A stretch of 64,000 bases of DNA from Fistularia commersonii (Eukaryota; Chordata; Actinopteri; Syngnathiformes; Fistulariidae): assembly GCA_037954325.1 (NCBI GenBank), contig JBBMNZ010000013.1, positions 5,381,501 through 5,445,500 of the forward strand, read 5' to 3'. Positions within the stretch are counted from its first letter, which is position 1; every line of letters begins with the position of its first letter. Below are positions 49,471-63,425 of this stretch, piece by piece. The notes beneath the pieces were generated by a model. That model had not been told where the DNA came from, did no database searches, and was given only the letters and a program-made list of their open reading frames with translations. Position numbers and translations under genes: made by a program.

Positions 49471-52400
49471 ATTTCCAAAACCATCTCCGATGATTCTTTT
49501 TGATGCAAAAAAGGCGGTAACTTTGCTTTGCGTCCCCTTGTACGACTGAACTCCTCGCTTTATCCCGAGGGCTAATACCAGTATTAGGTATTTTTCCACA
49601 TTGTCACAATTTTTGATCCAAAGCTCTTGACACATCCAGACGAGTAAATTGAAAACAGACTCGTCACTGATCACCTGTATGCGGTTAGTGCTAATCATGA
49701 ACATTACCCAAAAAAATACTAAAACTCTCGCACTTTGTACAGCCATTCTTTTCCAGCTTGAGGAAAGAATCCAATGTTTTCCAACAGAGCACCATGGCCT
49801 GAAGGGGCTGACTGGCATACTGATTGCACCACACTCAACCAAAACAACCTACTGCCTGCTTGAAGTTATGTTGTGATAAGGATAAGAAAAATTCAATATC
49901 CACAAAAAGCAAAGACAATAAGAAAATTCCCAAACAGGGCCGGCTCCTCCACCCGTCTGCCCCTTGAACGGGGTGTTCCATCCGCACACAGCAATGTCAA
50001 AAGTTAAGGTCGGCAGGTCTTTTCATCTGTTGTACATTGCAACTTCTACCTCCCCGTTCTTCATGACACGATCTTTTGCCACAGCGTCTTTGAGGCCAGT
50101 CAGAAATCTTCGGCTATGGCCTCTCTTAACTTCTTCTTACCGTCACACCTGCAACCAACATCTGCAACTGTTTTCGAGTTGCAGCCACATTTTGCACTGA
50201 TGAGCCCAAAGAGCACAGAAACCGTTATTTTTGCCAATAAAGGCTATTCTATTCCAAGCAAAGATCATTTAATGGGGCTCCCTTCGATAAAGTGTGGATT
50301 TTAATGTAATCCCATGTTGTATAAATCAGCAAGTATTAAACAATAACAGCAAAAATGTTCATTCCCAAAAATATAATCCATCTATAAACCATACTAACTT
50401 CTGTGTTATGGGACCACAAATGCATTTAATACTCCCGCTGCTGTTTTGGGGCAGTACATTTAAAACCACCATTACACATACATGCTAAATATAACCCAAT
50501 TGATTTATTTACCTCTTTATGAGGCTTAAAACATCTTAGATCTCACGTAAATCCTAGTAAAATGCTGCCACAGCAAAAAATTGGCATTGTGGAGAAGTAT
50601 TGGTGCCTTGAAAGACAGACTAGCCCGATTTAGCAGAAACATTAAAATGATAAAACCGCATCCTATTTTCAGCTGATGTGCATCTCAAAAGAGCTTCATC
50701 CAAATAAGGTATTTTGTTTCATAAGAGTCAAACAGCATATATTCAAACTCACAGCAAAACCAGCATCATATTACGCCGGGGGTTTTAATCTCGTTTCACT
50801 TTAGGCCTGAATGACATGCATAAATTCAAGACTAAATAAAATGCCAGAAATCCAGAATCTTAATAAGTGATTTGATGGTTTACTGGCGAGCCCATAAGTT
50901 TGTCAGTACTTGAGATACCATATGAGCATTCCAGTGGGCCGAAAGGGAAGTCAAATGTCATTTATGAAACCAGTGAGCTGTCCTGTTATATTAGGGGAAC
51001 ATGTTCTTGATGCTCCAAACACAACATCTGGAAAAACAATTCGCTTTCCTTGGCCTGAGAAATTGTAGTGCCAATTCAAAAATTGCCGATACGCAGCTTG
51101 GCGGTACTCTCGTTGCGAAGGATCCCTCGCTTGGCCTGATACCAACATGCAATTGCTTTCATTGAATTCATCAAATTCCTTTTTTAATGCTTTGCTGGAT
51201 GAAATTTGATACTAAATGCACACATTTCGCAGGGCCTGGCCAAGGGATCTCCTCTTATTTTGAAGGCATGGCCTAACAGTTATTTTAAGTACACAATTTT
51301 ACCACTAGCACTCAAAGGGAAGATGTGCCCCATTTGTGTGCTGATGGACCATCTACACACCTTAAACAATCCTTGGCCTTAGCCTTTGAAAACCAGCAAA
51401 AGAAAAACATAGATAAGAGTACATTACTTGTTTTATGTTATGTTGTAAAGATATCATTAAATAAACACAGCAATCAATTTGTGGAAAGACTGCCTTTGCG
51501 ATGATATAATGCAACATAGTACACAAACCAATAAAACATAATAATGTACGGTCTTGCCAGGACTTGTGTGTGTGTTTTATGCATAGCCCCCCAAACAGCT
51601 GTTCTTCCTCGCTACTCTCTGTATACCGAACAGCTCCCACAACTTCTCATATGATAGTCTCCATACAGACACTCATCTGTGTTAAGCTAACACTATCTTG
51701 CCCTCAGTGAAGCCGGATGTTAAAATAAAATAACCGTGTCTTTTTGCTAGTTCTACTTTGTTTTATGAAATGATTGATATTTACAAAAGAGATATCTTGC
51801 TTGTGCGGGATAACATATATTCACCATATCGCCTTTAGTGGCCAATGGTGCTCTGAAGGCAACCCTAATTTAGTAATTTATTCAAAAAAAGTGATAGTAG
51901 TAAACTACATAAACTCATCACAACCATTGAGACCAGTCCCATTATAATTATTTTAATGTACCAGTAGAATTATTTTTAAATGAGTTGTAATTTATAGCTT
52001 CGTTGTATGAATTCCCTGTTTTATATCAACTCCATTTTTGTCATTAACCATATGATTTTGGAATTAATCTGTCATTTTATAATGTTTTGGTTGTTTGCTG
52101 TTGTTTGGTGGTTTTCCTGTTTGGTGTTTTTTTTTTTTTTTTTTTTTTTTTTTTTCTTAATTTTAAAACCTGCAGTGAATCAGCACATTAGTTCTACCTC
52201 TGATTATCAATAAAACCCACCAGCTCCCCATTTTTCTTTTTACTCTAGTAACTGTCTTTATGTACAGATTAGTGGATTGTTACAAAATCTGAAAGATCCA
52301 AAACCAAATAAGAAGATTTGGCATTTTATCCAAGCAACTCTGAGTTCAACACTGAGCTTGACCCGATTGTCCCGGTCATGGCTTGAACTCCTCCAAGTCA

Positions 52401-53989
52401 TCAGGACACCTGCCTCAGGTCACAGACCTCCAGGTCCACTGCCCTTCCTTCAATTGCTGTGGTACCCTTACATTATATCTAAGCTCTCTGTGCCATTTTC
52501 TCTTTATTTTATTTTATATTTTCATCCGACATTTTCTGTTTGTGAAATTGACGGCTGCAGATTTTTTTTTGTTGACTGTTTTTTTCATGTTGGTTGCTAT
52601 TTCTCCTTTTTTTTTTTTTTTTTTTTTTCTGTCTACACTCCCTAAACTGCCTGGTAGTTGATGTTAAATCCATTTTCACTGGAACCTGCTCTTGTTCATG
52701 TGATCATGTCCTTTTTGCCACAATACCACTTCTCTTTTGGCAAAGAGAACACAAGTAATTTGAATTATTTGTTGAAAAAAATTAACATTTGCTTGATCAA
52801 ATTATTAAAGGCTTGATTTTAAACTAATATCACAATCAAATTAACGTCTGTAATCAAAACATATAATTTTCCTCAGTACAGATTCTATTTTGATTAAAAT
52901 CTTACAATTTCTGGCTCGATTTAAACGCAATGATTAGTTTAAAGTGTTGCTTGACGTCCAGCCAGAAGTGTCCTCGAGCTGGATATTTAGAGCGTAATTG
53001 CTTCTAATGCCTTCACCTACAATTGTGTGTAAATGTCGAAATATGTTGAGTGGTAGAACCTTGTACCCCCCCCCCCCCCCCCCCCCCCCCCTCTGCCTAA
53101 TGCTTATTTTTCGTTTGTGGACAAATGTGATAATATTATGAAAAACCGTCCATTTGTAATGGATGTGTCTTCATTTGCGTGACACAAACAGACGTGATAT
53201 ATGAATGCCCCAATTTTGCTCTTCCTGGTTTGGTCCCTTGAGCACTTAATACCCACAAAGTCCACAGCTTTTCTGCATTACAAGACTACAGAGGGACCTT
53301 GGGGCTTAATGGGAGTTTTTAGGTGGACTGCGACTGTTACGACTAATTAAAATAATTGAGGGCTGAAGTTTGTTGTGACAAATATCCCATGGTAAAAAGT
53401 AGGACAATACTGAACGGCGAATGCGACCGGTATTTTGAATTGGGGACATCATCGGGCTTTGCATTTAATTTAAAATCATATATGAAAATTGCGATTACAT
53501 TTATAGTTAGGGCGCCTAAAATATAAATTACAATATGAGTGAACCGTAGATTACAATGAGCCTTCACAGACACCATAAATGGACTGACTTCTTAGACTGA
53601 AAATACATATTGCACATTTTTCCTTTGAGCAGTGTCTACAATGTTCAAGTTGAGGACAAATCAGTGATAATGGCAGTGGCAATAAGCCGTGTGCCTGCTT
53701 CTTATAGAATGATGCAGTATGTCACCACCCCTTACAAAACTAGCCTGTTGTCAACAACATAACACTTTTCTTTTAAGGTCAGCCAGAGTTTTTCAGGCAG
53801 ATCTTTTTTTTTTTTTTTTTTTTTTTATCATTGGCATTATTTCGAGTTTTATTAGTTGTTTTAATTCTTTTGCAGAATTATGATATCTGGTTATGTAAAA
53901 AAATCTTATCATATTCTTGTACAGTTGATGATGAATGACAAGTTTTATAACTTTATTACTTTTCAAGTAAATCTCCCATCGGTGATGTA
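49471..53989. other. Unannotated DNA
   Basis: The 49471-50260 part is GC-balanced and may hold more decayed transposon coding sequence; its frames show only very short family-like matches. The rest is AT-rich, with a 29-base T-run (52127-52155), a T-run at 52608-52628 and a C-homopolymer at 53066-53091. No gene recognised. Confidence 0.45.
53066..53091. repeat. C-homopolymer of 26 bases
   Basis: Twenty-six consecutive C, among the longest homopolymers here. Such runs are assembly-sensitive and can form i-motif/G-quadruplex-like structures. Confidence 0.95.
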
Positions 53990-54590
53990 CTCAGATTTCC
54001 TTTGACAAAATCATAATGGGATTATTGATGCATATCGTATTATTCTTTTACAGAATATTCGAAAACATGCAGTTTATTTGTTTATGCATTTTCCTCCTTG
54101 TCCAGAAGGACTTAATGCCACTGTGATTCCATCCTTTTTTCTGACCTTCACAGCATTTGCAGTGGCATTTTGACATGGCTGGGAGAGCCCTACGGATATG
54201 CAAGGGCTCCATGCAACTTGGCTGAACAGTTGTCCTTGTGTGTGTATGTCCCTAATTCAGCAGTTAGGCCTTGAAGGCACAACGATATAGAGAGAAATAC
54301 CTTACTCTTCTATGGTTTGGCTTTACCACTGCAATGTGAGGCTATTATCAGGCCATGGCAATAGAGGTGAGGAAGGGGCTCTGTAATAGTTTTTATAGGT
54401 TCAACACTGCCCTGTCTCTGCACCTGGCATTTATCTCCCCCTGGAGGTACAGCAAATGATTTTAAATTAATAAGCAGGTTCAAGATGGGCTGCCTGTGGG
54501 TTAGGATGCCCTGCACAGAGAGCGATGAATAACTAGCTGCTGTGGGTGGCATAATAATTTCATGCTGTGTAGTTTTGTCGTTCTTTGTAG
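53990..54590. other. Candidate conserved noncoding element
   Basis: Non-repetitive, GC-balanced sequence in AT-rich surroundings, with no coding pattern. It contains CAGCATTTGCAGTGGCATTTTG and homeodomain-like TTAAATTAATAA clusters. The label rests on composition only. Confidence 0.2.
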
Positions 54591-56620
54591 TTGTCGTCTA
54601 CCGGCGCATAATAACCAATATTAGATAATATTCAATGAGAAATTTGATTTGGGAAACTAAATAAATAAATTAAACAACAACAAATCCTCAGGCCATCCTG
54701 CGGATATATAAAATCGTATTTTTTTGTGGCTATATTCTTTAGTTGGTTTAAGTAATCAGCAAGATTAGAGCAAGGCCATTTACAGTATAAATTGCCCCAC
54801 TACGGTGGACTACATTCAGGGCACAGAAAATACCAGCATAATCCTGAAGTTATCAAGTGACTGCAGGGCAGCTCACATGGGGCGGGCGGGGGGGGGAGGT
54901 AGAGCATAAATAAAACAGGGTTTGATATAGTTTATTAGGAAATTCGGCATTATTTCACCGATCGGCAGAACAGATATAAACTATACTACTTAGGGACTAA
55001 AGATAAATCCAGAATGTTTCCAACCCTTTGCACAACTTGTATTGACAAGTTTCCATAATCTGGGACCAGGAACTAGCTGTAGATTGATATAAACTTATCT
55101 AGAGGCCTGAACAGAGTCAGCTGTCAGAAGGGAAGTTATTGTAGAGGATCCAGAATTTCAGAAAAGATGTGACAACAAGCAGACCTTTTAAGTCTGGTAA
55201 CAGTTTATCACAGTTTGGGAAATTGTACTGCATACTTAAAATCTAAGGTTACCTTGATAATCTTCTTCCTAATTTCTGGTGTAGCTCGCAGTATGAACTA
55301 CTGAAGCTAACATACGCAGTGCTACTGTAAATGTTTTATTTGTGTTAGCCGTAAAGATGGAAGGGATAGATACCTTGCAGCGTGCCATCTTAAGTCATGT
55401 ACTTTTGATCGCATTTGTTGTTTCTTTCTTCCTACAATGATGCTATAATAAGAGTTAGGGAAATTGATCCTGAAAAATTTGGTTCGTTTCTCAATGTTTC
55501 AGCATCAAAATGTTTATTTATGTCAGAAAACTGACATGTCTTTAAATCATCCTTTGAGCAATGCTCACTGTGTTCGGCTGCCTCTCGGTTTGGCACCAAT
55601 CCGAGCGTTGAAGGTGTTAAAGTGTGAAAAGCTCATCCAACAAATCTAAATAAATGTGCAACTTAGACATCGTAGCAATAAACGGTGTATACTTAATTAG
55701 GAACGCCTTTGGGTTTTGCGTACAAATTGTTTTCATACTGTAAAATATAATTACTGATACTGAGCACACCAAATTGTGTTCACAGAATGATGAATTGAGC
55801 ATTCAGTGATTCAAGAATAACCTTAACTCCAAAAAAAAATAAAACATCACAAAAAGCACTTACAGTGTCATTATTGGATAATATGGCATCTTCCATCACC
55901 GTTCACTCTTTCATTTGCCAGCTGGATTTCTTTATTTTTTTGATGAACTGCTAAAAAATTAAGAAAACCTGTTTACATATGTATTAATCTTACCACGTCA
56001 TAAATGTGAAGTGATTGAAAATTATAATAAATTACAATAAGAGTTTAGTAAAAGAGGTCAACATGCATAAGTAAGAAGTGGCCAGTTTTCTATCTTCTCA
56101 TCAATAAAAAAGAAAAGGCAAGGTTTATTAAGAAAGGCCCCAAAAAATTCAACTGATATTTAAGAATAAAAAAATAAATAAATAAAAAAAAAAACAACAA
56201 TAGATTGGTCACTTAATTTTACGTGAGTACATAGTTCGAACTGTGCAAACCTAAAAACATACAGGTGCAAATAAAACTTTTCATACAAAGTTACAGTCAA
56301 CTTTAAGTTAAACACTTGCCAGTATTCTCATGACGAAGCGCAAAAGTAAACAACATCACGGTGCAGTCTTAATTACAGAAAATAAAATAATTAGAAAAGG
56401 AGAGAGGATACAGTTTATTTACACAAGTGTTGAGAACCCACTGAAATAGAGCTTGGATATGTAACAGAAAAATAGCACACCAGGGGAACAGTCAAGTATG
56501 CATTAGAAATCGACAGGACAGGCGCCATCTACAAGAAGAATGCAACTTTGGAGAAATCCACAACAACAAAAGATTTTTTCCAGGGGGGGAAAAGATATGT
56601 ATAAATAAAATATCGGTCTT
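54591..56620. other. Unannotated AT-rich DNA
   Basis: No gene recognised. A G-rich tract GGGGCGGGCGGGGGGGGGAGG lies at about 54878-54898, and AAATAAAT low complexity at 56165-56195. Confidence 0.5.
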
Positions 56621-57230
56621 AACTTTTGTCTGAATATGCAGAATATGGCTGCATTTAAATCGTCACTCCCGCTAATGAGAAAGGCGCCTCACCGAGAAAA
56701 TCGTCCTTTCTGAATATGCTCGCAGAGAGAGGTGCCTCGTACACCAATTAACACAACAATTCCCTGTAAAGATACCATATATACCTCTTATGCCAGGAGT
56801 ATTTAGTACCCATCTCTCCAACGAGGACCTTAGTGTGGAACTCGCAATGTTTGCTGTGCTGAGGAATTTATTTCATAAAGGCACCCCATCAAGCATGATT
56901 GGCACATTTATTGATCTTTTGCTCACACTATTATTCATCTCCACATCTTCAGCTGCCGTATTAGCTTCGGGATATTGTGGAGTGTGGATAAGGCCTGTTG
57001 GCTGTTTGGTCCTCTGTCACATCCCTGCTGCCCAGCGACTGCTCAGTCAGAAAAACATTCTTCCTAGAAAGATCTTGGATATGCTGTTCTTCTTGGTAAA
57101 AGGCTCCAGATTGCAATATATCGAAATAAATGTTGATGGCTCATTTTTTTTTGAGTACTTGCTTTCTTCTTTGGCTACCCTGTATAACATTCAAACTGCA
57201 TGGATAACTTGAGATTTTTTTGAAAATAGC
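56621..57230. other. Candidate conserved noncoding element or unrecognised exon
   Basis: GC-balanced segment with a 140-codon plus-strand frame (56790-57212). The protein would be rich in L, S and F with one hydrophobic stretch (about residues 41-62), but has no family motif. No splice signals or promoter stand out. Both a conserved noncoding element and a chance frame remain possible. Confidence 0.22.
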
Positions 57231-60200
57231 AGTTTCTACAAGGTCAAAAAGTATTTGTTTCAAGAATACGGACTCCAAGGTGCATAGAGCTTGCTGGATT
57301 ATTCCGTAGGCTGTTTTGTCGGCAATTTAACTCATGTCGGCGTGTTGCTTTGGTCATGCGTGTTGGTATTATAAGACTCTAACATCAAAACCACTGGGCT
57401 AAAACCAGTCCGGTAACCGTCAGGAGCTCCTTAGTGAGCATCTTTCAACGTCTGCATTGATCAAATAGATCAGTTATTTGTCGCTACAAGAACTAGTGGA
57501 GAGTTCAATTTTCTCTGGAAAATGATCAGCCTAACATTTTATACCAAAGACCATATTCAAATACTGCTCAATGTTCTGCTCACCAGAGCGGTGAGCTTTG
57601 CTAATCACATGCCTGTGGCTCGGATCTTGCGTGAACTCGAGTGACAGATGTTCCTCGGTCCCTTCGGTACCTGTTATGAGCTTGCTACATTGAACTAAAA
57701 CCGCCAAAGTGGGCACACTTAAATCATGTTTGTACCCATTCGAGCTCATGAATTCATTTTCGGTCACACTTTCATTACCTCACAGCCTATTCGGACATCG
57801 CCCACAGCCTCTTCATCAGTCTGCGGTAAAAATACTGCTTTGCAGAGTTCAATTTCTGCATCTTCATTCTGAAGCATAGGGGATTGAACAAGGTCATTGA
57901 ACCGCTGTTAAGATTTTAATAATAAATCACCTTTGTGGGGGACTTAGAGAAGGCACTCAAACCTTGCCCTCGAAAGTGTCAGTGACCCAGTTTCACTACT
58001 GGGTGTGGCCGACAGCTGTTGCTGCTGCGAGGCTCTTGTGAGGTCTGCTTTCAGATTGCCGGTCTCTAGACTGCCAATGTGTTGCTTCTATTTGATGTAG
58101 TTCCCATATTCATTGTTTTCCTCAGGACAGACACAATGTCAGGTGTGTTTACTGGTTCAATTACCAAAGTGGAGAGGCTTTCCGAGCCAACACATCTTCC
58201 AACATAATCTTTAATTAATCTAGCCCCAACTCTGAAGTATCGACTTTGCTTACTTTTGCTTTTGAACTATGTTTTTTGGATGCAAGCTCATCCTGCTGTC
58301 CATCCCTCTGCTAAACAGCAGCCAGGAGCTGTTTTTGCATATTTCTACTATTCTGAACTTTCCCTTTATCTGAATGTTGCTCTGAGGGCCAGAGAAGTCA
58401 TAACAAGAACACTCACTAATTATTATCGGTGTGCCTTTTGCACGTGTGCAAATTTTTCTTTCTGCTCTTCCTGGGTCTATTGGTTCTCAACTTATTTGAC
58501 TTCTTTATTTAGTCAGACCCAGCAGTTCACTATATTTATATTAGGCTGTGCAACATAGAAGTCAGTCATTGGTTAAAGGCCAAGGAGAAGCCACTACAAC
58601 TTCTCCTAATACATGTGATTTATCACTTAATAGTGCTTATCCTTCACAGAGCATCTTTTGGAACCTAACTTGATGGTACTCTAGAGGCTGTGGACTTCAT
58701 CTACCAGTTCTGCAGGCGAGAACCTCTTCTTGCTTACTTGATCATTTAAAACATATATCTTTGATTGTATATTTGCCAAAGTTGTCTGCTTTTTACCAAG
58801 ATAAATGCCTTGACCATCCACTTTGAATGTGTCAGTTGTAGTAGAAAGAAAATTTGTACTTGCCAATATAAAATTGACAACAGTGGTTTTCTTGCTCTCT
58901 AGCTAAGCATGATACTTTCACTTACAGCTTATGAATATGCAAGACAGTAACTTACATCTGCAGCAGCTGATGTGAAAGACTCTAGTCAATGCTCAATTTG
59001 CAGAAGACCAATTTCTGTTTTCAGTGCCTTGTTGGAAGTGGTGAGTAAGTCCTCCACTACTGATGAAGATTAGTTTGATTTTTGTATTCATTTTTTTTTT
59101 CCTCAAGAGCAGGAAAAAAAACGCAATCCCTTAAAACAGAGGTCACTGTCGACATTTTTCCATCAGAGCTCAAAGAGTCAGTGCTCTCTAATAATATTCC
59201 ATAAAACATATAGTATGGCATGAAATGGACAAAGAAATTGCTGTATATCTTAATGACATATATGGGGGGAAAAAAGCAATATCTTAACTTGTAATACTCC
59301 TATAAAATCAATTGAAGAAAATGTAGTTCATGCCATTTTTTTCACAATTTATTTATTTCCAGCTTAAGTTTAACAAACACCAGCAACACATGTTGATTTA
59401 GGGGAGAAAAAAAAATAGCCTGAGTAAGCTACACTTTGATTCTAAATATGGCCACTGAATTTTTAATTATATAGCATTCAACTTTATCAAATTGATCCCC
59501 ATACCATTTTGATTGGATTGTACACAAACTAAAAGGCGTTATCCCAATATAGACCCCCTCTATACCACACTTCTAATAAATGTACCCAACAATTTTCCCA
59601 TGAGAAAGCAATTAAAATCTCAATTTTCAGAGGAAGAAATATGTTACACTGACGAGGATGAGCAGCCATCTGTCTCTACTGGTTAAAAGAGAGACAGAAA
59701 GGATGAATGGGGTGGATGGTTTGGAATAGAGCAAGAGGAAAAGGAACACATCACAAGGGAAATTTTAAATACAGGTGTGTAAAAGCAATTAAGATGGAGC
59801 AATCATCATCATTATTATAATAATGGGCATCTATAGCCATCTCCTTTACCACCACCAATTACGATGCTACTACTGCTAATAGTAAAAATTACAATTATCA
59901 TCGTCACCACCACCTTTATTATATTCCCAATAATGAAGACTGGAGTGGCAAACAAAGACATAGGCATTTAAGTACAGTTCATAATGTATATTCTCCGAAT
60001 GTGCTGATTGCATATTGCTGCATGACAGATGAAGAACGGAGGAATACTTTTGGTTGAGAGGTATGACGACTTCAGGAAGAATAACTAATTTCACTTTCTT
60101 CTGCAAGATTTGACAGCGATCGGCATATCAGATTCGATGTCACAACACAACCAGTATTTTCAAAAAGAAAATAGGTTTCCTCGTCAAAAACCTTCTTCTG

Positions 60201-62429
60201 TAAGACCATTAAAAAAAAAAAAAAAAGATGGGCCAGACAGCTTAAACCCCTGCATCTCTTTTCTTCTGCAGAATAGCAAAAAGGGGTTGAATATGATCTC
60301 ATGCAAGTTTTCGCCACAGCATGTGCAGTAGCATTGTGGATCGACAAAAAAAAATACAAAAAAAAGAGAATGGGCCTCACAATAAGATTTTTTTCCTTTA
60401 CTCGCTTGTCAGAATTTTCTTACAAAACATTCACACCCCTGTTGAACCACTTATGAAATTATATTACGTGTCTACGTGATGTTGTCAAAACATTGTGTCT
60501 TAGCAACCGCGGGAGTATGACACTTTTCCTTTGGTAGACTTTCACTTGGCTTATTCATCTTATTTTTTATCCACTAATTGTGTACCCAGCGAAATAATCA
60601 TCAAGTCATCCGATGACCATGCAGTTATCAATATCCATCATCACTGAGAGAGGAGAGTCTCAATTTCCTCCACTTAGGAATGATGTATAGTGACAGTTTT
60701 AGTAGCAAACTGTGAAAAAGTAACACGCTAACTTTTAACAATTATTCTGATTGGATATATTGTGTCATCCCGGAGTGTTTACGTAAATAATTCAAATCAT
60801 CCTCCACGAGCATAGTGCAATAATATTAAGTTGGCTATCATAAACTTTAACAAACTGTTAACTTTTTAAACAATTTCATCTCAGGACAATGATTGGGGAG
60901 GTAAAAGAATCAGACAAACATTACATTTATCCGACACAATATTCACAAACCAAAAAAGTGCAAATATTAAGTAATTGCAAACACAAATGTTCCTTTCACA
61001 AATTTAACTCAATTTCCAATTATTTAAAACGAATTCCATCCAGCTTTAAACTATTCATATCTTAAACATATTAGAATACCATGAGCCGCTTATTCCAACA
61101 ATGAATTTTATTTTAAAACCTTTGCTCCGGTTTGTGTAATGAAAAAAGTTGCATTTCAGCAGTTCAGTTGATAATTATTTGTTTGCAAGTCTGCATTTTT
61201 CATATTTTTGCAACACGGGCCATTCTAAATGTATTTATTGCCATTCTGGGTAAATATGAATAATCATTTATCAAACTTTTTATGTATATTTGCATTTAAA
61301 TCTGCTTGCAATTTACGCTGTGGGACAATAGTTACAATGTTGTATATCAAAATTAGTATGGCCCACAGAAGGCTATTCATGACACATGTAAGTGCTTTAA
61401 ACTGGTATCCCGATATTGATGGTGTACAAGGTGTTCAACAGAAATGTGGTTCAACCCTGGAATTATTTAGTTCTTGCAAAGTCAAACAATGTCAAATATG
61501 TGTTCAAATGAGATATTATGCCTAAGCACTACAATAAATAACAAATAAATTCCTCAGATGTATGCGGCGTTTATCCCACATAAATCAGGTCAAAACCCAA
61601 AGAGATATTTCTCCGAGGCCTGTCACCTGTGTTTGTCATGTACTGTTCCAGGGAGCTCCAGCAAACCAGATTAAGGAGGCATGGCTAATGCAGCTCATCC
61701 AATGCGCCAGTCACATGAGGCAAGCACACACACCTGCATAGTAGTCTGTTATTATGCAGCATAACGTTCACTTGCACATCTGTTGAGGAAGAGAGTGGAT
61801 GATTTATTTATTAGCGCCCAATTAAAACTTCAGGAACAAGAACACTTCAGTGGGAATATAAATATCAAATGGAGTGAGCTCTACATGACTATTTAGTCAT
61901 ACAATCTGGCCTCTGCACCAAAGCACGCCGGAGAAGGAAAAGCTGAACATCAGGAAATTGAAGTGGAAACACTTAGCTCTTTTGTGCTGATATATAATGT
62001 TCTATTTCTATCACAACTTTCGCCACTTCTAAGATCTGTCTTACTTTGTTTAGAAATTCTTTTTTTTTTTTTTTGTGTGTGTGTGTTTGTTCTCCTTTTG
62101 GGTTTCTGAACAGAAAAACAAGGTATGTATTTTTGGTCTGTTTTTTTGTTTTAACTACAGTGACAGGCAGCGGATTGGTCTTGCGAGGTTTCTTGAAACA
62201 CTTAAGGCCAAACCCAAGAGGTAATGAGTTCTTATGTATGATATCTGCTAAATTTAACAAATATCAAACTGCAGTATTATGGTTAATATAGCTTGACTTT
62301 ACCATTACCTCAAGCAACTCAAGGGGGGGAACGATATCACGTCACTGTCTGATAAACCCCCTCTCCTTTCTTGGGAGCATGAACCTCTAGCACTATAACT
62401 CTTTGTACATTTAAACCTTGTTTATTTGT
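57231..62429. other. Unannotated DNA
   Basis: No gene or transposon recognised. Composition alternates between AT-rich and balanced; 61610-61790 is a more complex, balanced patch. A-runs lie at 60210-60226 and 60348-60366. Confidence 0.45.
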
Positions 62430-62790
62430 TTTGATATCATTTGAATAGGGGTTGTCGGTGCGGAAGGAAACCACATAGCCCGCCGAATTAACCGGTCGAG
62501 TGATAGCGCCAAGGATGAATGAGTAACTTCATTTCATTATTTAATTGTAGGGATATCAAGGTCGAGCGCAATGTATTTTAAGAGGCAGGCGCAGGTAGAG
62601 ACCTAAATTACTTCGTGTAACCTCTCTGCCGGGGAAGGATTCTGACCTCGTGCAAATAGTTGGACTGTCCTCGATGCATAGCGTTGGTTCTGGAAGCTTT
62701 CGGAGAGGAGCTCGGCTTAATTTCTGGAGATACTCGGGGTGATAGCCATCAGTCGGGTGTGGGAATACTCACAAGACCTTACTTGAGACC
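62430..62790. other. Candidate conserved noncoding element (GC-balanced island)
   Basis: Complex sequence with several CpG sites (for example CCGCCGAATTAACCGGTCGAG near 62479), unlike the flanks. No frame or repeat was recognised. Regulatory function is inference. Confidence 0.25.
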
Positions 62791-63054
62791 CTATTTTGGA
62801 CTTTTTTTTTCCCACTGACAAAACTCCTACTGCCTTCCCATCCCAAATCCCAGGGGGGAAGGTTCTGTGGAGGACCCTATCAGCAAGGTTTTCAATTCAT
62901 TCCTCTGGATTAATTTCTCCTGTGCTCTCAAAGGAAGTCCGATATGGAAACCAAATGGTCCATGGAGATATTAGTGAGATCCTCATATTTCAAGGATCAC
63001 ACCTGCCTGCAGTTTGGATAGATACCGTAATATTAGGGTTAATCACATTCATTA

Positions 63055-63125
63055 GGGTTGATACTAATCAGAATCAGCGTCAGAATTACTCGATTGATAC
63101 CCCACAAGGGGTAATTGCTTAATTC
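63055..63125 (-). mobile_element. LINE 3' tail (L2/Rex1-like), minus orientation
   Basis: ATCAGAATCAGCGTCAGAATTA followed by GATTGATACCCCACAAGGGG is the inverse of the usual CCC..GGG..AATAAAGT plus (GATTCT)n end of these LINEs. It matches the arrangement at 34.7 kb, with a different microsatellite unit. Confidence 0.5.
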
Positions 63126-63239
63126 ACAAGACAGAGTTTTACACTGGCAGTCATAAACTAAAAGTTGATACAATTCAGTGGGTTTTTCACCGGGATTGAA
63201 CGTCTTTCGCACAGATTGCATGACACCCAAGTGTTCAGA

Positions 63240-63425
63240 AAGTAAAAAGTACAGCATGTCAGTGAAAATTCTCCTTGCTCTTAAGAAATGCTCCAGACAC
63301 TCTTGCAGTCTTCAGCCTCCTCAGCAGGCAGAGTCTCCTCCGGCCTTTCACCTAAGATTAATTAGCATTTGCACGCCAGTCAGGTTGATTTTTTTTTTAT
63401 TCAGGTAACAGCCAGGTGCTTATGT
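63240..63425. other. Candidate conserved noncoding element
   Basis: Balanced, non-repetitive stretch with TTCACCTAAGATTAATTAGC and TTTGCACGCCAGTCAGG, the style of homeodomain/POU-binding enhancers. No coding evidence. Composition-based guess. Confidence 0.2.

Noticed and set aside
49636..49672. Minus-strand SDESVFNL resembling the SDES motif of Tc1 transposases
   Set aside because: Similarity is limited to a few residues; the surrounding residues and the next conserved blocks do not fit.
55660..55720. TACTTAATTAGGAACGCC resembling a mariner-like terminus
   Set aside because: Only one short half-site is present, with no inverted partner in the neighbourhood.
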